A stretch of DNA of 64,000 nt from JADJLQ01 sp031417835 (GCA_031417835.1 JANOWJ010000043.1:24454-88453), one strand, 5' to 3'. Positions 1 through 8,325 are shown, numbered from the stretch's first letter. Notes: a model not told the origin generated them from the sequence alone. Made by a program: numbers and translations.

Positions 1-366
1 TTCCTTGACCTTGCCGGAGTTAAAATTCCCGATCAAATGCAGGGCAAATCTCTTCTTCATTTAATGACTGGGAAAAAAACCAAAGACTGGCGAAAATCAA
101 TTTATTACCATTATTATGAATATCCCGGTCCTCACGATGTAAAAAGGCATTACGGGATCCGAACAGATAGGTACAAATTAATTCATTTTTATAATGATAT
201 AAACCAATGGGAGTTGTATGATTTGATGCAAGATAGTTTGGAAGTAAACAATCTATATGGAAAGGAGGGTTATAAAGAAATCACCCAAACGTTGTTTGAC
301 CAGATGATAAATTTACAAGCCCTGTACAAAGATACCACGGCCGTGGATGTACATCTCGATGAATAA
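1..366 (+). CDS. Sulfatase, C-terminal fragment (5' end outside window)
   Basis: The reading frame is open from base 1, so the gene begins upstream of the window; about 121 residues are visible. The fragment starts with FLDLAGVKIPDQMQGKSL, the usual end of a formylglycine-dependent sulfatase catalytic domain, and continues into the C-terminal subdomain with GIRTDRYKLIHFY and WELYDLMQDSLEVNNLY, matching the DUF4976-type tail of Bacteroidota sulfatases. These enzymes remove sulfate esters from polysaccharides, normally in the periplasm. The catalytic CxPxR motif lies outside the window, so activity and substrate cannot be judged. A GH43-like remnant follows directly, which is consistent with a former polysaccharide-utilisation locus. 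Confidence 0.9.
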   Translation, partial: FLDLAGVKIPDQMQGKSLLHLMTGKKTKDWRKSIYYHYYEYPGPHDVKRHYGIRTDRYKLIHFYNDINQWELYDLMQDSLEVNNLYGKEGYKEITQTLFDQMINLQALYKDTTAVDVHLDE

Positions 367-397
367 TACTAAATCGAGTGATCTCCATTTAACCTGA

Positions 398-490
398 GGA
401 CGATATAACCTTAAATTGCATTGTGTAAAGGTGACAGAGCTGAAGTTCAATGCCGACGGCACCATTCAGACGATTACCGCATATAAATAA
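398..490 (+). pseudogene. Remnant of a GH43-like glycosidase C-terminus
   Basis: A short frame closed upstream by TGA at 395-397 and ending with TAA at 488-490 reads CVKVTELKFNADGTIQTI near its end. This resembles the last strand of GH43 xylosidase/arabinosidase proteins, which typically ends CVDYLYFNEDGTIQ. No start codon and no catalytic region are present, so only the 3' end of a gene survives. The similarity is from memory of the family and the segment is short, so the assignment is tentative. It lies just after a sulfatase, a common polysaccharide-locus partner. Confidence 0.4.
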
Positions 491-577
491 TCGAATCTTG
501 ACTTTTCGCGCTTAAGATACTTTTTCCAATCTGTTATACTTTTTGCTTTTCCCTTGTAATATTTGGGACTCGTTAAG

Positions 578-1015
578 ATGTTGTAATTTATTACCCCGAT
601 TCAAATCAGATGGTCTGGCCTGGATCCCAACACCCACCTGAGACATTCCGTTTATTACTATTGGGGTGCATTGAGTAGAGTCTAGTTTTTTAATCAGCAC
701 GGCCTGACGATGTCGTATATGCAGCAGCATTTCATCGGGCCCATTCTATTTAGGGAAGATGTGTATTTCACAAAGAGCTTCATTTTGGAGATAAGGTTTT
801 CATCGATTTACAAGGCACCACAGGCGAAAAAAGATTTTTCCAGATAGTCTATCCGTCACACGATCTATAAAGTGCCGGATATCATATCAGCTATCATTAC
901 ATTCGATGGTGCTTGGTTGGATCTGACTCACAGGAAACTTACTATACCACCTCCAATAGTTGAAGAATTATTTAATTCCATGCCTCTCAATTCGGATTTT
1001 GTGTGGCTAGAATGA
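578..1015 (+). pseudogene. Acyl-CoA thioesterase-like gene, broken by stops and frameshifts
   Basis: Three frame segments join into one thioesterase-like (hot-dog fold, 4HBT_2 type) protein. The first, from ATG 578, reads ITPIQIRWSGLDPNTHLRHS, then HGLTMSYMQQHFIGPILFRE, and carries in-frame stops TAA at 584-586 and TAG at 683-685. Near 766 the match moves to the frame containing 769 (KELHFGDKVFIDLQGTTGEK), and near 868 to another frame reading ITFDGAWLDLTHRKLTIPPP, ending at TGA 1013-1015. The order and spacing match a thioesterase of about 145 residues, including the hot-dog signature around RHS and the final FxWL motif. At least two stops and two frameshifts make it a true pseudogene. The weak antisense frame at 512-730 is a shadow of it. 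Confidence 0.75.
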
Positions 1016-1095
1016 AGTTGTATATTTTTTTTTAAAATCGATTAAATCTTGTTACTGTTCTCGCCCTATAGAGTTCCCTAGATTGATGTAGATCG

Positions 1096-1782
1096 TTATA
1101 ACTTTGAAATCGGGATATTGTTAAAAAAAAGGAGATGCCATTGACTTCTGTTTTTATTGGGGCTTTCTAACAATTGCGTCATATATCCTAACTCCAAACG
1201 CACGGATTTATTGATCACATACCCAAGAGCGCCATAGATGCGATCCCGGTCAAAGGCGGTACTTTTGGGTTGAATAAATACTTCATTGTACGCAGAGAGG
1301 TACCAGGTGTCTTTTGAAAGTACGGCGTGATTAATGGGAATGTTGACAGCCAGGAAGTATCGGAGTCTCAGTTTAAAATCATCTGTCAAAAACCGTTGTT
1401 CAAATCGATACCGATGTTGGATAAAGATTCTTTTTAAAGTATGTCTGTAGATATATTGTTGATAAAGCCGATGTTCATTAGATCCGATTTTTGGGAGAGT
1501 TCCAAACGCATACCGTTCAGTATGTATGAAGGCATACCCTGCAAGTATATTATTATTATTTTCTGTAAGATTATAGCCTATTCCTGTTCTTAGAAGCAAT
1601 TGTTCAAGATCACCTAGCACATTGTAATTGCGATATTGGATTTCATTGTGCCAATTCCATTTTTTATGGAACGATTGACTGCCTAAATAGATGAGCCAAT
1701 TGCCTTGAGCTGATGTCTGAGCAGATATGGATATGAATGGGCAGATAAGAAATATTAATCCAGATAGAATTTTTAATCTCAT
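1096..1782 (-). CDS. DUF2490 family outer-membrane-like protein
   Basis: This 228-residue protein has an N-terminal signal peptide (about residues 1-21, hydrophobic core LSGLIFLICPFIS, cleavage after SAQ) and then alternating amphipathic strands rich in Tyr, Trp and Arg. Typical DUF2490 features are WNWHNEIQYRNYN, LLLRTGIGYNL, the HRLYQQY segment, HRYRFEQRF and the terminal LELGYMTQ strand. The family is thought to form a small outer-membrane beta barrel; its function is unknown. It stands alone, divergent from the acetyltransferase at 1894, with about 110 bp of shared promoter region. Length and topology are normal for the family, so it looks intact, unlike its decayed neighbours. Confidence 0.85.
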   Translation of the reverse strand: MRLKILSGLIFLICPFISISAQTSAQGNWLIYLGSQSFHKKWNWHNEIQYRNYNVLGDLEQLLLRTGIGYNLTENNNNILAGYAFIHTERYAFGTLPKIGSNEHRLYQQYIYRHTLKRIFIQHRYRFEQRFLTDDFKLRLRYFLAVNIPINHAVLSKDTWYLSAYNEVFIQPKSTAFDRDRIYGALGYVINKSVRLELGYMTQLLESPNKNRSQWHLLFFNNIPISKL

Positions 1783-1893
1783 TACGATTTTAACTAAAAT
1801 TGAATAAATGTGGTTGGTTTAATTTGGGCAAAATACAAAATTTTGAAAGCTAAAGCTGATTAGCTTAATTTGCATGAATTTAAAAACTCCAAT

Positions 1894-2349
1894 ATGACGC
1901 AAGAAATGGATGCAGAAGTAGTTTTTTCTCCTGCAGATGCTGCTGATCTTGGATTTATTCGCCAACTATTAGAAGATAATAAGTTGCCTACTCAAGATCT
2001 CATAACGACTCCTATTGATTTTATCATTGCAGAATTGGATGGACAGATCATAGGGTGTATAGGTATTGAGCGCTACAGCAGTGATGGTTTTTTGAGATCT
2101 TTTGCCGTCTCAGATCGTTGGCGCAATAAGGGTATTGGCCGTGCCCTATCTGGCCGATTGGAAGCTTATGCAATGTCGAATTCCATACATACGATGCACT
2201 TATTGACGACAACAGCACAGGACTATTTTGGTAAACAAGGCTTTGTACTGACTGATCGTGCCAGTGCTCCAGAAAGTATCTTAAATACCACCGAATTTAA
2301 AGGAATGTGTACATCAAGTGCTGTCTATATGGTGAAAAAAATTGTATAG
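1894..2349 (+). CDS. GNAT acetyltransferase, ArsN2-like
   Basis: A single GNAT domain of about 151 residues. The acetyl-CoA-binding motif A reads RNKGIGRALSGRLEAYA (R/QxxGxG/A form), preceded by the strand FLRSFAVSDRWR. Family-specific blocks are IRQLLEDNKLPTQDL, GCIGIERYSSDGFLRS, LLTTTAQDYFGKQGF and EFKGMCTSSAVYM, which resemble the arsenic-resistance acetyltransferase ArsN2. ArsN proteins are linked to acetylation of organoarsenicals, but no arsenic operon lies nearby, so substrate is open. A TTG at 1870 would add eight residues; ATG 1894 is chosen because family members begin shortly before the first GNAT strand. The 3' end abuts the relic of a CoA-transferase gene. Confidence 0.85.
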   Translation: MTQEMDAEVVFSPADAADLGFIRQLLEDNKLPTQDLITTPIDFIIAELDGQIIGCIGIERYSSDGFLRSFAVSDRWRNKGIGRALSGRLEAYAMSNSIHTMHLLTTTAQDYFGKQGFVLTDRASAPESILNTTEFKGMCTSSAVYMVKKIV

Positions 2350-2350
2350 C

Positions 2351-2512
2351 GGTCTTTCTATTGTTAATCATTGTGTAGATATCTGCATTACGGAGTTAGC
2401 CGTGTTTAAGTTTATAAATGGTCTTTTGACCTTGATCGAAATCATGCCCGGTAGTTCATTGGAAGAGATTAGTGCCAAGACTAGTGCTAAGTTTGCGGTT
2501 CAAATAAAATAA
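2351..2512 (+). pseudogene. Remnant of CoA-transferase subunit B (3' end only)
   Basis: Directly after the acetyltransferase stop, a frame ending at TAA 2510-2512 reads VDICITELAVFKFINGLLTL and then PGSSLEEISAKTSAKF. This matches the conserved end of the B subunit of 3-oxoacid CoA-transferases (succinyl-CoA:3-ketoacid or 3-oxoadipate type), where the pattern is VDLIVTDLAVF...LxEIxPGVSxEEVxxKT. The catalytic Glu and the rest of the subunit, and the whole A subunit, are missing. An intact PcaF-like thiolase lies 2.2 kb downstream, and these two enzymes work in sequence in the beta-ketoadipate pathway, so this may be the stump of that partner gene. The rest of the gap to 2956 holds only a weak minus-strand open frame. 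Confidence 0.65.
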
Positions 2513-2604
2513 TGTGAAGGCCAATTATGGGCTCGAAGCTTTTATCAATTTAAACTGTGGCAAATTGTGATTTACCAGTATTTTCAAATTATTGACTTAG
2601 ACGG

Positions 2605-2784
2605 CTATGCAAATCTTAGACTTTCATTGTCTGCAGCCAATTCCAAACTTGCTTTTTTGTCTACCAAGGTTAGATCACGCCATGATTTGTTTCGAAGAGA
2701 GCTTGTGTAATCTGTTGGACTTTTCAGCGTGATTTTTGAATGAGCTTTATAGATCTTATTTAATAGTCGCAAATAATTTCCACT
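2605..2784 (-). other. Open frame without a clear start, possible gene relic
   Basis: On the minus strand 59 codons run without a stop, from just after an in-frame TAA at 2785-2787 to the stop at 2605-2607. The translation has a protein-like composition, for example KSWRDLTLVDKKASLELAAD near its end, but has no ATG in a sensible place and no family I recognise. It lies in a stretch where two other gene fragments are visible, so a relic is plausible, but chance is also possible. Confidence 0.2.
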
Positions 2785-2956
2785 TTAAAATTTATTCGCT
2801 ACTTTTAACCCAAAGATGGGGGGGAATCAATAGACAGAAGGCGTTTCTTTGTGTTTGGTACACCTTTTGCATAAATTCTCCAGCGTCAGCAGTGGGACAA
2901 ACAGCACCCTAAAGCAATAGAAAAAAGTAATAAACAATTATAACATCTTAAAACTA

Positions 2957-3301
2957 ATGACTAATTACGCCATCATCGCTCAAATTTTAGTTGCATTGTC
3001 GATAGTAATTGTTTGGGTGTTTCGATTCTATAATGTTGAAAAAGAATTTAAACACTATCACTTAAGTGACTTAATCCGCAACATAGTAGGGGCTACTAAA
3101 ATTGCTTTATCAACTTTACTGATTGCAGGAATTTGGCATCCTGATTTAGTGCTTATTCCAGCCCTGCTTTTGGCTTTTCTTATGGTATCAGCACAATATT
3201 TTCACTTTAAATACGGCAATCCATGGCAAAAGCATATACCCTCACTGTTGCTGCTGATACTTTGTCTTTTCATTGCTGCAGTTTCATTAAAATTAGTATA
3301 G
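2957..3301 (+). CDS. DoxX-like small membrane protein
   Basis: A 114-residue protein with four predicted membrane helices: about 5-22 (AIIAQILVALSIVIVWVF), 45-62, 65-82 and 96-113. Charged pieces such as YNVEKEFKHYHLSD and KYGNPWQKHIPS sit in the loops. The layout and the GATKIALSTLLIAG segment match the DoxX/DoxD-like superfamily, whose members are small inner-membrane proteins, some linked to thiol or quinone redox. It is the first of four closely spaced small membrane genes (2957-3997), starting after about 150 bp with no gene. The gene downstream begins 1 bp after its stop, which suggests translational coupling. Confidence 0.75.
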   Translation: MTNYAIIAQILVALSIVIVWVFRFYNVEKEFKHYHLSDLIRNIVGATKIALSTLLIAGIWHPDLVLIPALLLAFLMVSAQYFHFKYGNPWQKHIPSLLLLILCLFIAAVSLKLV

Positions 3302-3302
3302 C

Positions 3303-3644
3303 TTGAATTTACTCAATGTCCTGATTTTTGTTTCAAGCCTGTCTTTTATGGTTTATGGAATTGCATATTTTAAAACAATAAAAATGAAGGCTGAGTTCAA
3401 AAGATTTGGACTTGAAAAAGCAGGAGCACTTATCGCAGTTTTAGAATTATTGGGCTCACTTGGCTTGCTCGTAGGATTAAAGTACCCAATTATTTTACTA
3501 GTTTCAGCAGCAGGACTTGCCATATTAATGTTTTTGGGTGTTGCTATCAGGATAAAAGTTAGAGACCCTTTTTGGGCTACACTACCAGCAGTATTTTTTT
3601 TGGCGTTAAACGCATACATTTTTTTCATTTCACTACACAAATAA
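3303..3644 (+). CDS. DoxX family membrane protein
   Basis: A 113-residue four-helix membrane protein: helices near 3-22, 42-60, 65-83 and 93-110. The blocks YFKTIKMKAEFKRFGL, LELLGSLGLLVGL and AILMFLGVAIRIKVRD are typical of DoxX-like proteins. The proposed start is TTG at 3303, 1 bp after the stop of the preceding DoxX gene; the first internal ATG (3351) would delete the first helix, so TTG is preferred. It may form a heteromeric membrane complex with its neighbour, by inference from the coupling alone. Function is unknown; relatives have been tied to thiosulfate:quinone oxidation or to redox stress. Confidence 0.75.
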   Translation: MNLLNVLIFVSSLSFMVYGIAYFKTIKMKAEFKRFGLEKAGALIAVLELLGSLGLLVGLKYPIILLVSAAGLAILMFLGVAIRIKVRDPFWATLPAVFFLALNAYIFFISLHK

Positions 3645-3723
3645 TACTTGAACAAAAACCATAGTTTTCTGTTAGGTTAGATTATTCATTAAGAATATAC
3701 AAAACTTTAAACGCAATAAAATC

Positions 3724-3909
3724 ATGTTTAAAAAATTCACAACATCAGATAAATTACTATTTATCGCTGCTTTTCTTTCTCTGATTTTCTCTGAAACATT
3801 GTATTTCAAAGGAGAAGCAAATGCAGCTATTTTTGTTGGCATTTGGGTGCCATCAATTTTGGCATTTGGCATTTATTTAAAAATCATAAACAACCAAAAA
3901 AATGATTGA
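3724..3909 (+). CDS. Small two-helix membrane protein, unknown function
   Basis: A 61-residue protein with two hydrophobic segments, about residues 11-25 (LLFIAAFLSLIFSET) and 33-52 (NAAIFVGIWVPSILAFGIYL), and a basic/acidic tail ending KIINNQKND. It follows the two DoxX genes by 79 bp on the same strand and its last codons overlap the start of the next mini-gene by 8 bp, so it is probably cotranscribed. No conserved domain is recognisable. Codon use and AT content look like the neighbours. Confidence 0.65.
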   Translation: MFKKFTTSDKLLFIAAFLSLIFSETLYFKGEANAAIFVGIWVPSILAFGIYLKIINNQKND

Positions 3910-3997
3910 AATATTACCTTATTTCGCTGGACTGATCACTCTTTTGTTTGGAGTTGGATTTTATTTAGGTCTACAAGAGTTTAAAAAACTTAAATAA
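3902..3997 (+). CDS. 31-residue single-helix membrane protein
   Basis: ATG at 3902 overlaps the last eight bases of the preceding small gene and opens a 31-codon frame ending TAA 3995-3997. The peptide MIEILPYFAGLITLLFGVGF continues with YLGLQEFKKLK: one hydrophobic helix followed by a basic tail, the standard layout of an N-out or N-in single-pass mini-protein. The overlap with the upstream gene and the clean helix-plus-positive-tail design argue that it is real. Tiny proteins of this kind often act as subunits or stabilisers of a membrane complex; here the likely partner is the 61-residue protein or the DoxX pair, which is inference. Confidence 0.55.
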   Translation: MIEILPYFAGLITLLFGVGFYLGLQEFKKLK

Positions 3998-4172
3998 GAG
4001 CTTTCTTTCGACTTCAAGGAAGCCGCTAAACATTTAGAAAAGTAGCGTAAATCTACCCTGAATATATTTATGTCTAGCTCCTACCTTTAATAGAATTTCG
4101 CATGCTTTTGCCTCAATCACCGTTAAGGTGCAGTTGCATGTAAGTCAAAGGAAGGATGATTAATATTGCATT

Positions 4173-4563
4173 TTATAATGTGTCACTTTTAATGATTGCT
4201 AGTTTCTCTGTACCGTCATTGCACAAAATGGTATATGTCCCAATTTGCCCGGTCAGTCCAGCATTGGTAGCCAATGAAAGCAGTTTGTACTTTCCGGTCT
4301 AATGAAAGCAATATGGACTCAAGAGGTTTTGTAGAATAAATTGGTAGAAGAAGCCGGATAATGTACTAGTTTTTCTAAGTTTTACCATAAAAACTAAGTT
4401 GATCTGTTCTTTGCTTTAGCCATAAGCCCATTTCTAGCACCCAGAAAGATTATTGATAAGTGTCATGGCTAAAGCCGGAATATTGAATTGATGTGGGTCA
4501 GAAGTTGGCAACCGATGTGAAAAAGTTGCTCCTTTTATGTCGTTACCAGGTTGTGTAAAGAGT
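4173..4563 (-). pseudogene. Decayed unknown gene in the 3998-4664 gap
   Basis: One minus-strand frame reads protein-like text interrupted by three in-frame stops. The upstream part contains PGNDIKGATFSHRLPTSDP and FNIPALAMTLINNLSG, and the last part, between 4298 and the stop at 4173-4175, contains GKYKLLSLATNAGLTGQ and IGTYTILCNDGTEKLA. I do not recognise the family. Low-complexity chance is unlikely for both stretches in the same frame, so a degraded gene is the better reading. The rest of the gap (3998-4172 and 4564-4664) shows nothing else I can support. Confidence 0.35.
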
Positions 4564-4664
4564 CAGTAGCCCAACTAAAAAATTAATGGTTGCCATAGTT
4601 TGTCTGTATTTTACAATTAAACCACTTAGGTTTGTGAATACTAAATAACCTCTCTTATTATTCC

Positions 4665-5873
4665 ATGAAAGAAACTTATATCATCGATGCTGTCCGCACG
4701 CCCATCGGTAGTTTTGGAGGTGCATTGTCTCCCATTCGAGCAGACGATCTTGCTGCCATACCCATCAAAACAATACTGAATAAGTATCCTGACCTTCCAA
4801 AAGAGGCTATAGATGATGTCATCCTGGGCTGTCACAATCAAGCTGGAGAAGATAATCGCAATGTTGCGCGAATGGCCTTATTGTTAGCTGGCCTTCCTTA
4901 TTCAGTACCTGGTGAAACAGTCAATCGGTTATGTGCTTCCGGTATGTCCGCCGTGGTGCAGGCCTGCAGGGCCATAAAAGCAAATGATGCTGATCTTATC
5001 ATTGCCGGAGGAATGGAACATATGACCCGAGGCCCATATGTAATTTCAAAATCGACAAAAGCATATGGCAATGATGCCAAGATGGAAGACTCTAGTTTTG
5101 GATGGCGATTTATCAATCCCAGGATGCAAGAATTATATGGGACGGATGCAATGGGTGTCACTGCTGAAAATCTGGCAACCCTTTTTAAGATCAGCAGAGA
5201 AGACCAGGACCTTTATGCTTATCGTTCGCAAATGAAAGCTGCTGCCGCACAACAAAAGGGTATCCTTGCTGAAGAAATAACCCCCGTCGAAATCACCCAA
5301 CGAAAAGCGCAATCCATAAATATAATTGAAGATGAATTTATCAAGCCTGATACCACCCTTGAAAAGTTAGCTGGTTTAAAACCAGCTTTTCAAAAGGATA
5401 ATGGAACAGTGACTGCCGGCAATTCTTCGGGTTTGAATGATGGTGCCGCCGCTATGTTGATCGCGTCTGATGTTGCTATTAATTCGTATCAATTGGTACC
5501 CAAAGCGCGGATTATTAGCTCCGCTGTCGTAGGTGTAGAGCCTCGGATCATGGGTATCGGGCCGGTTGAGGCTTGTCTTAAAGCTTTAAAAAAATCTGGT
5601 TTGAGATTGGAAGATATGGATGTCATCGAGTTGAACGAAGCTTTTGCTGCACAATGTCTTGCGGTCATACGACTGCTGGGATTACGTGATGAAGACGCGA
5701 GGATCAATCCCAATGGTGGAGCTATCGCTCTGGGTCATCCTCTGGGTATGTCTGGTATTCGCATCATTCATGCAGCTATGAATGAACTGATCCGACGACG
5801 AAAAACGTATGCGTTGATATCCATGTGTGTGGGCGTAGGTATGGGTTATGCCGTAGTGATCGCACGCGTTTAA
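4665..5873 (+). CDS. pcaF: Thiolase, 3-oxoadipyl-CoA / acetyl-CoA acyltransferase type
   Basis: A 402-residue complete thiolase. The nucleophile is Cys90 in VNRLCASGMSAV, the second-domain His is His358 in GGAIALGHPLGMSG, and the acid/base Cys is Cys388 in SMCVGVGMG. Length and these positions closely fit the PcaF/PaaJ group, with the GGMEHMTRGPYV loop and the EDSSFGWRFINPRM stretch also typical. It cleaves 3-oxoacyl-CoA (3-oxoadipyl-CoA to succinyl-CoA and acetyl-CoA if truly PcaF) or runs the reverse condensation. No other aromatic-degradation gene is intact nearby, but a CoA-transferase B relic lies upstream at 2351-2512. The general acetyl-CoA acetyltransferase role cannot be excluded. 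Confidence 0.85.
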   Translation: MKETYIIDAVRTPIGSFGGALSPIRADDLAAIPIKTILNKYPDLPKEAIDDVILGCHNQAGEDNRNVARMALLLAGLPYSVPGETVNRLCASGMSAVVQACRAIKANDADLIIAGGMEHMTRGPYVISKSTKAYGNDAKMEDSSFGWRFINPRMQELYGTDAMGVTAENLATLFKISREDQDLYAYRSQMKAAAAQQKGILAEEITPVEITQRKAQSINIIEDEFIKPDTTLEKLAGLKPAFQKDNGTVTAGNSSGLNDGAAAMLIASDVAINSYQLVPKARIISSAVVGVEPRIMGIGPVEACLKALKKSGLRLEDMDVIELNEAFAAQCLAVIRLLGLRDEDARINPNGGAIALGHPLGMSGIRIIHAAMNELIRRRKTYALISMCVGVGMGYAVVIARV

Positions 5874-5931
5874 TAATTTTTAAATGGCCTAAATTTATTG
5901 AATCAAACATCTTTAATAAAGCTGTAGTCAG

Positions 5932-8325
5932 ATGTATACGATCATTATTTTATTACTAGGCATTATCCCTACTCAAGATACTTCACATCATTTAATGCCC
6001 GGACTCAAACAAAAAGTCTCTATACAAACAGATCAGTGGGGTGTGTCGCACATCTATGCTCAGAATGAACAAGATTTATTTTTTACACAAGGTTTTTCAG
6101 CTGCGAGAGATCGTTTATTTCAATATGAATGTTGGCGTCGACAAGCTACCGGTACCACTGCGGAAATCCTAGGGCAAAGAGAATTGAATCGGGATATCGG
6201 AGCTCGACTTTTTAAATTCAGGGGCAACATCATTCAAGAGATGAATCATTATCATCCACGAGGAGCGCTTATAATTACTTCATTCGTAAAAGGTATCAAT
6301 GCCTATATCAAACTTGTTTTAAACGGTCAGGAAAAACTTCCTATTGAGTTTCAATGGTTGGGCATCAAGCCCGGATATTGGACGCCTGAAGTAGTCATAT
6401 CGCGACACAATGGATTACTGGGTAATGTTCAAAAAGAATTGCAATTGGCTCGGTGGATTCATCAGATAGGTAAAGATCGAGTAGCTGCTTTGATGAATTT
6501 TCATCCGCAACAACCTGATTTGACCATGGATCCTTTATTGAACGAAGCTGCATTGCAAGAAGATATCCTAGGACTTTACAATGCTTACCGCAGACCTATT
6601 CTATTTGCTAAAGAAGATCTATCGGGAGCGATCTTTGATCCTAAAAAATGGAACCCGCCATTGCATTCTCCTGTATCCACGATGTATAACCAACAAGAAG
6701 GTAGCAATAATTGGGTCATCAATGGGTCAAAATCAAAGAGTGGTCACCCTATGATGGCCAATGATCCGCATCGTGCCATCGTCGTGCCATCCCTGAGATA
6801 CCTTACGCATCTGCATGCTCCGGGATGGAATGTCATCGGGGGCGGTGAACCCGTCTTGCCAGGTATCAGCATAGGACATAATGAATATGGTGCCTGGGGC
6901 CTTACCATTTTTGAAACAGATATCGAAGATCTTATTGTGTACAACATCAATCCCCAAAATTCGAATCAATATTGGCATCAAAATAAATGGCTGACCTTTA
7001 AAAAAATAAAAGATACGATTGCCGTTAAGGGATTACAGGATCATGTTGTTACCCACCTGTACACCATAGATGGCCCAGTACCCTTTATAGACCATAAAAG
7101 AAAATTGGCCTATGCAGTGCGGTGCGCGTGGTTAGATATCGGTGGAGCACCTTACTTAGCAAGTTTGAGGATGAATCAAGCTAAATCCTGGGTGGAATTT
7201 AAAAATGCGTGCAAGTATGCCTTTGTACCCGCTGAAAACATGGTGTGGGCTGATCGCAATGGACATATCGGATGGCAAACCGTAGGCCTAGCCCCTATTC
7301 GTACATTTCATTCGGGCATGGTACCAGTCATGAATCATGTTAAAAACGAATGGGCTGGCTATCTGCCGATATTAAAAAGGCCGGGCAGCTTCAATCCACC
7401 AAACGGAATGATAGTGACCGCCAATGAAAATTTAACCCCAATCGCATATCCTTATCTGAATACCATTGGGTATGGTTGGGCAGATTCGTATAGAGGCAGC
7501 CGTGCACGGGAAGTATTGGCCGCAAAAAATAAATTAAATGTCGAAGATTTTCAAGCTCTTCAGACGGATTATGTTTCTCTTCCTGCACGGGACCTCATCC
7601 CCATGCTTTTGAACATAAAATTTGATCACCCTGAAGCAGAATCCTATAAACTAGCATTATCTCAATGGGATCAATCTTTGATGGCCTCCAGTGGAATGGC
7701 AGGCCTTTACGTGTGGTTCGAGCGGTATCTGGAAGAAGAAATTTTAAACTTGTATCTACCGGAGAATTCCGATAGTCGCCTTGATAATGATCTGGCTATT
7801 CTATCTATCTCTACTGAATGGATGATAACTCTTTTGCAAAACAACCGCTCCATTGAAGTCCTAAACAAAATCTATTATCGCGAAGATATACTTAAGACAT
7901 CCTTTATTCGCGCCATAGAAAAAATGAAAAATTTATTTGGTCATCAATCTACATATTGGAAGTATGGCGATGATCGCTTTAAACATATTGTCATCCATCA
8001 TCCGTTGTATAAAATTATGAACGACTTTCAACGTAAATTGGTCAATATAAGATCAGCGCCAAGAGGCGGCAATAGCAATACGGTCGGATCCACAGGTGAT
8101 CTTGATAATCAGGCTTCAGGGGCATCCTTCCGCATTGTGGTAGACTGTGCAGATTGGGACCTCGCCAAGGCCTCCAATACTCCCGGGCAAAGTGCAAATC
8201 CACTCAGCACACACTATCAAGATTTATTTGACCTTTGGGCTAGAGACCAATATTTCCCTTTGTATTACTCAAAAGAAAAAGTAGACCGTGTGACGGAAAA
8301 GGTAATGATTTTGCAATCAAAATAG
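5932..8325 (+). CDS. Penicillin acylase family (Ntn) hydrolase
   Basis: A 797-residue protein of the penicillin amidase family, made as a precursor that cuts itself into alpha and beta chains. The alpha region has the family block FFTQGFSAARDRLFQYECWRR (about 55-76). The new N-terminal nucleophile is Ser258 in the motif EGSNNWVI, followed by HPMMANDPH. Late blocks SAPRGGNSNTVGSTG and SNTPGQSANPLSTHYQDL are the usual C-terminal signature. A short hydrophobic start (TIIILLLGIIP) suggests export to the periplasm. Substrates in this family include beta-lactams, acyl-homoserine lactones and N-acyl amino acids; the sequence does not decide. It follows the thiolase by 58 bp and may share its transcript. 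Confidence 0.88.
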   Translation: MYTIIILLLGIIPTQDTSHHLMPGLKQKVSIQTDQWGVSHIYAQNEQDLFFTQGFSAARDRLFQYECWRRQATGTTAEILGQRELNRDIGARLFKFRGNIIQEMNHYHPRGALIITSFVKGINAYIKLVLNGQEKLPIEFQWLGIKPGYWTPEVVISRHNGLLGNVQKELQLARWIHQIGKDRVAALMNFHPQQPDLTMDPLLNEAALQEDILGLYNAYRRPILFAKEDLSGAIFDPKKWNPPLHSPVSTMYNQQEGSNNWVINGSKSKSGHPMMANDPHRAIVVPSLRYLTHLHAPGWNVIGGGEPVLPGISIGHNEYGAWGLTIFETDIEDLIVYNINPQNSNQYWHQNKWLTFKKIKDTIAVKGLQDHVVTHLYTIDGPVPFIDHKRKLAYAVRCAWLDIGGAPYLASLRMNQAKSWVEFKNACKYAFVPAENMVWADRNGHIGWQTVGLAPIRTFHSGMVPVMNHVKNEWAGYLPILKRPGSFNPPNGMIVTANENLTPIAYPYLNTIGYGWADSYRGSRAREVLAAKNKLNVEDFQALQTDYVSLPARDLIPMLLNIKFDHPEAESYKLALSQWDQSLMASSGMAGLYVWFERYLEEEILNLYLPENSDSRLDNDLAILSISTEWMITLLQNNRSIEVLNKIYYREDILKTSFIRAIEKMKNLFGHQSTYWKYGDDRFKHIVIHHPLYKIMNDFQRKLVNIRSAPRGGNSNTVGSTGDLDNQASGASFRIVVDCADWDLAKASNTPGQSANPLSTHYQDLFDLWARDQYFPLYYSKEKVDRVTEKVMILQSK

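Noticed and set aside
512..730. Minus-strand 72-residue open frame
   Set aside because: It is antisense to the broken thioesterase gene and its translation has no family features.
3353..3655. Minus-strand 100-residue frame across the second DoxX gene
   Set aside because: Antisense shadow; the DoxX frame has membrane helices and operon spacing.
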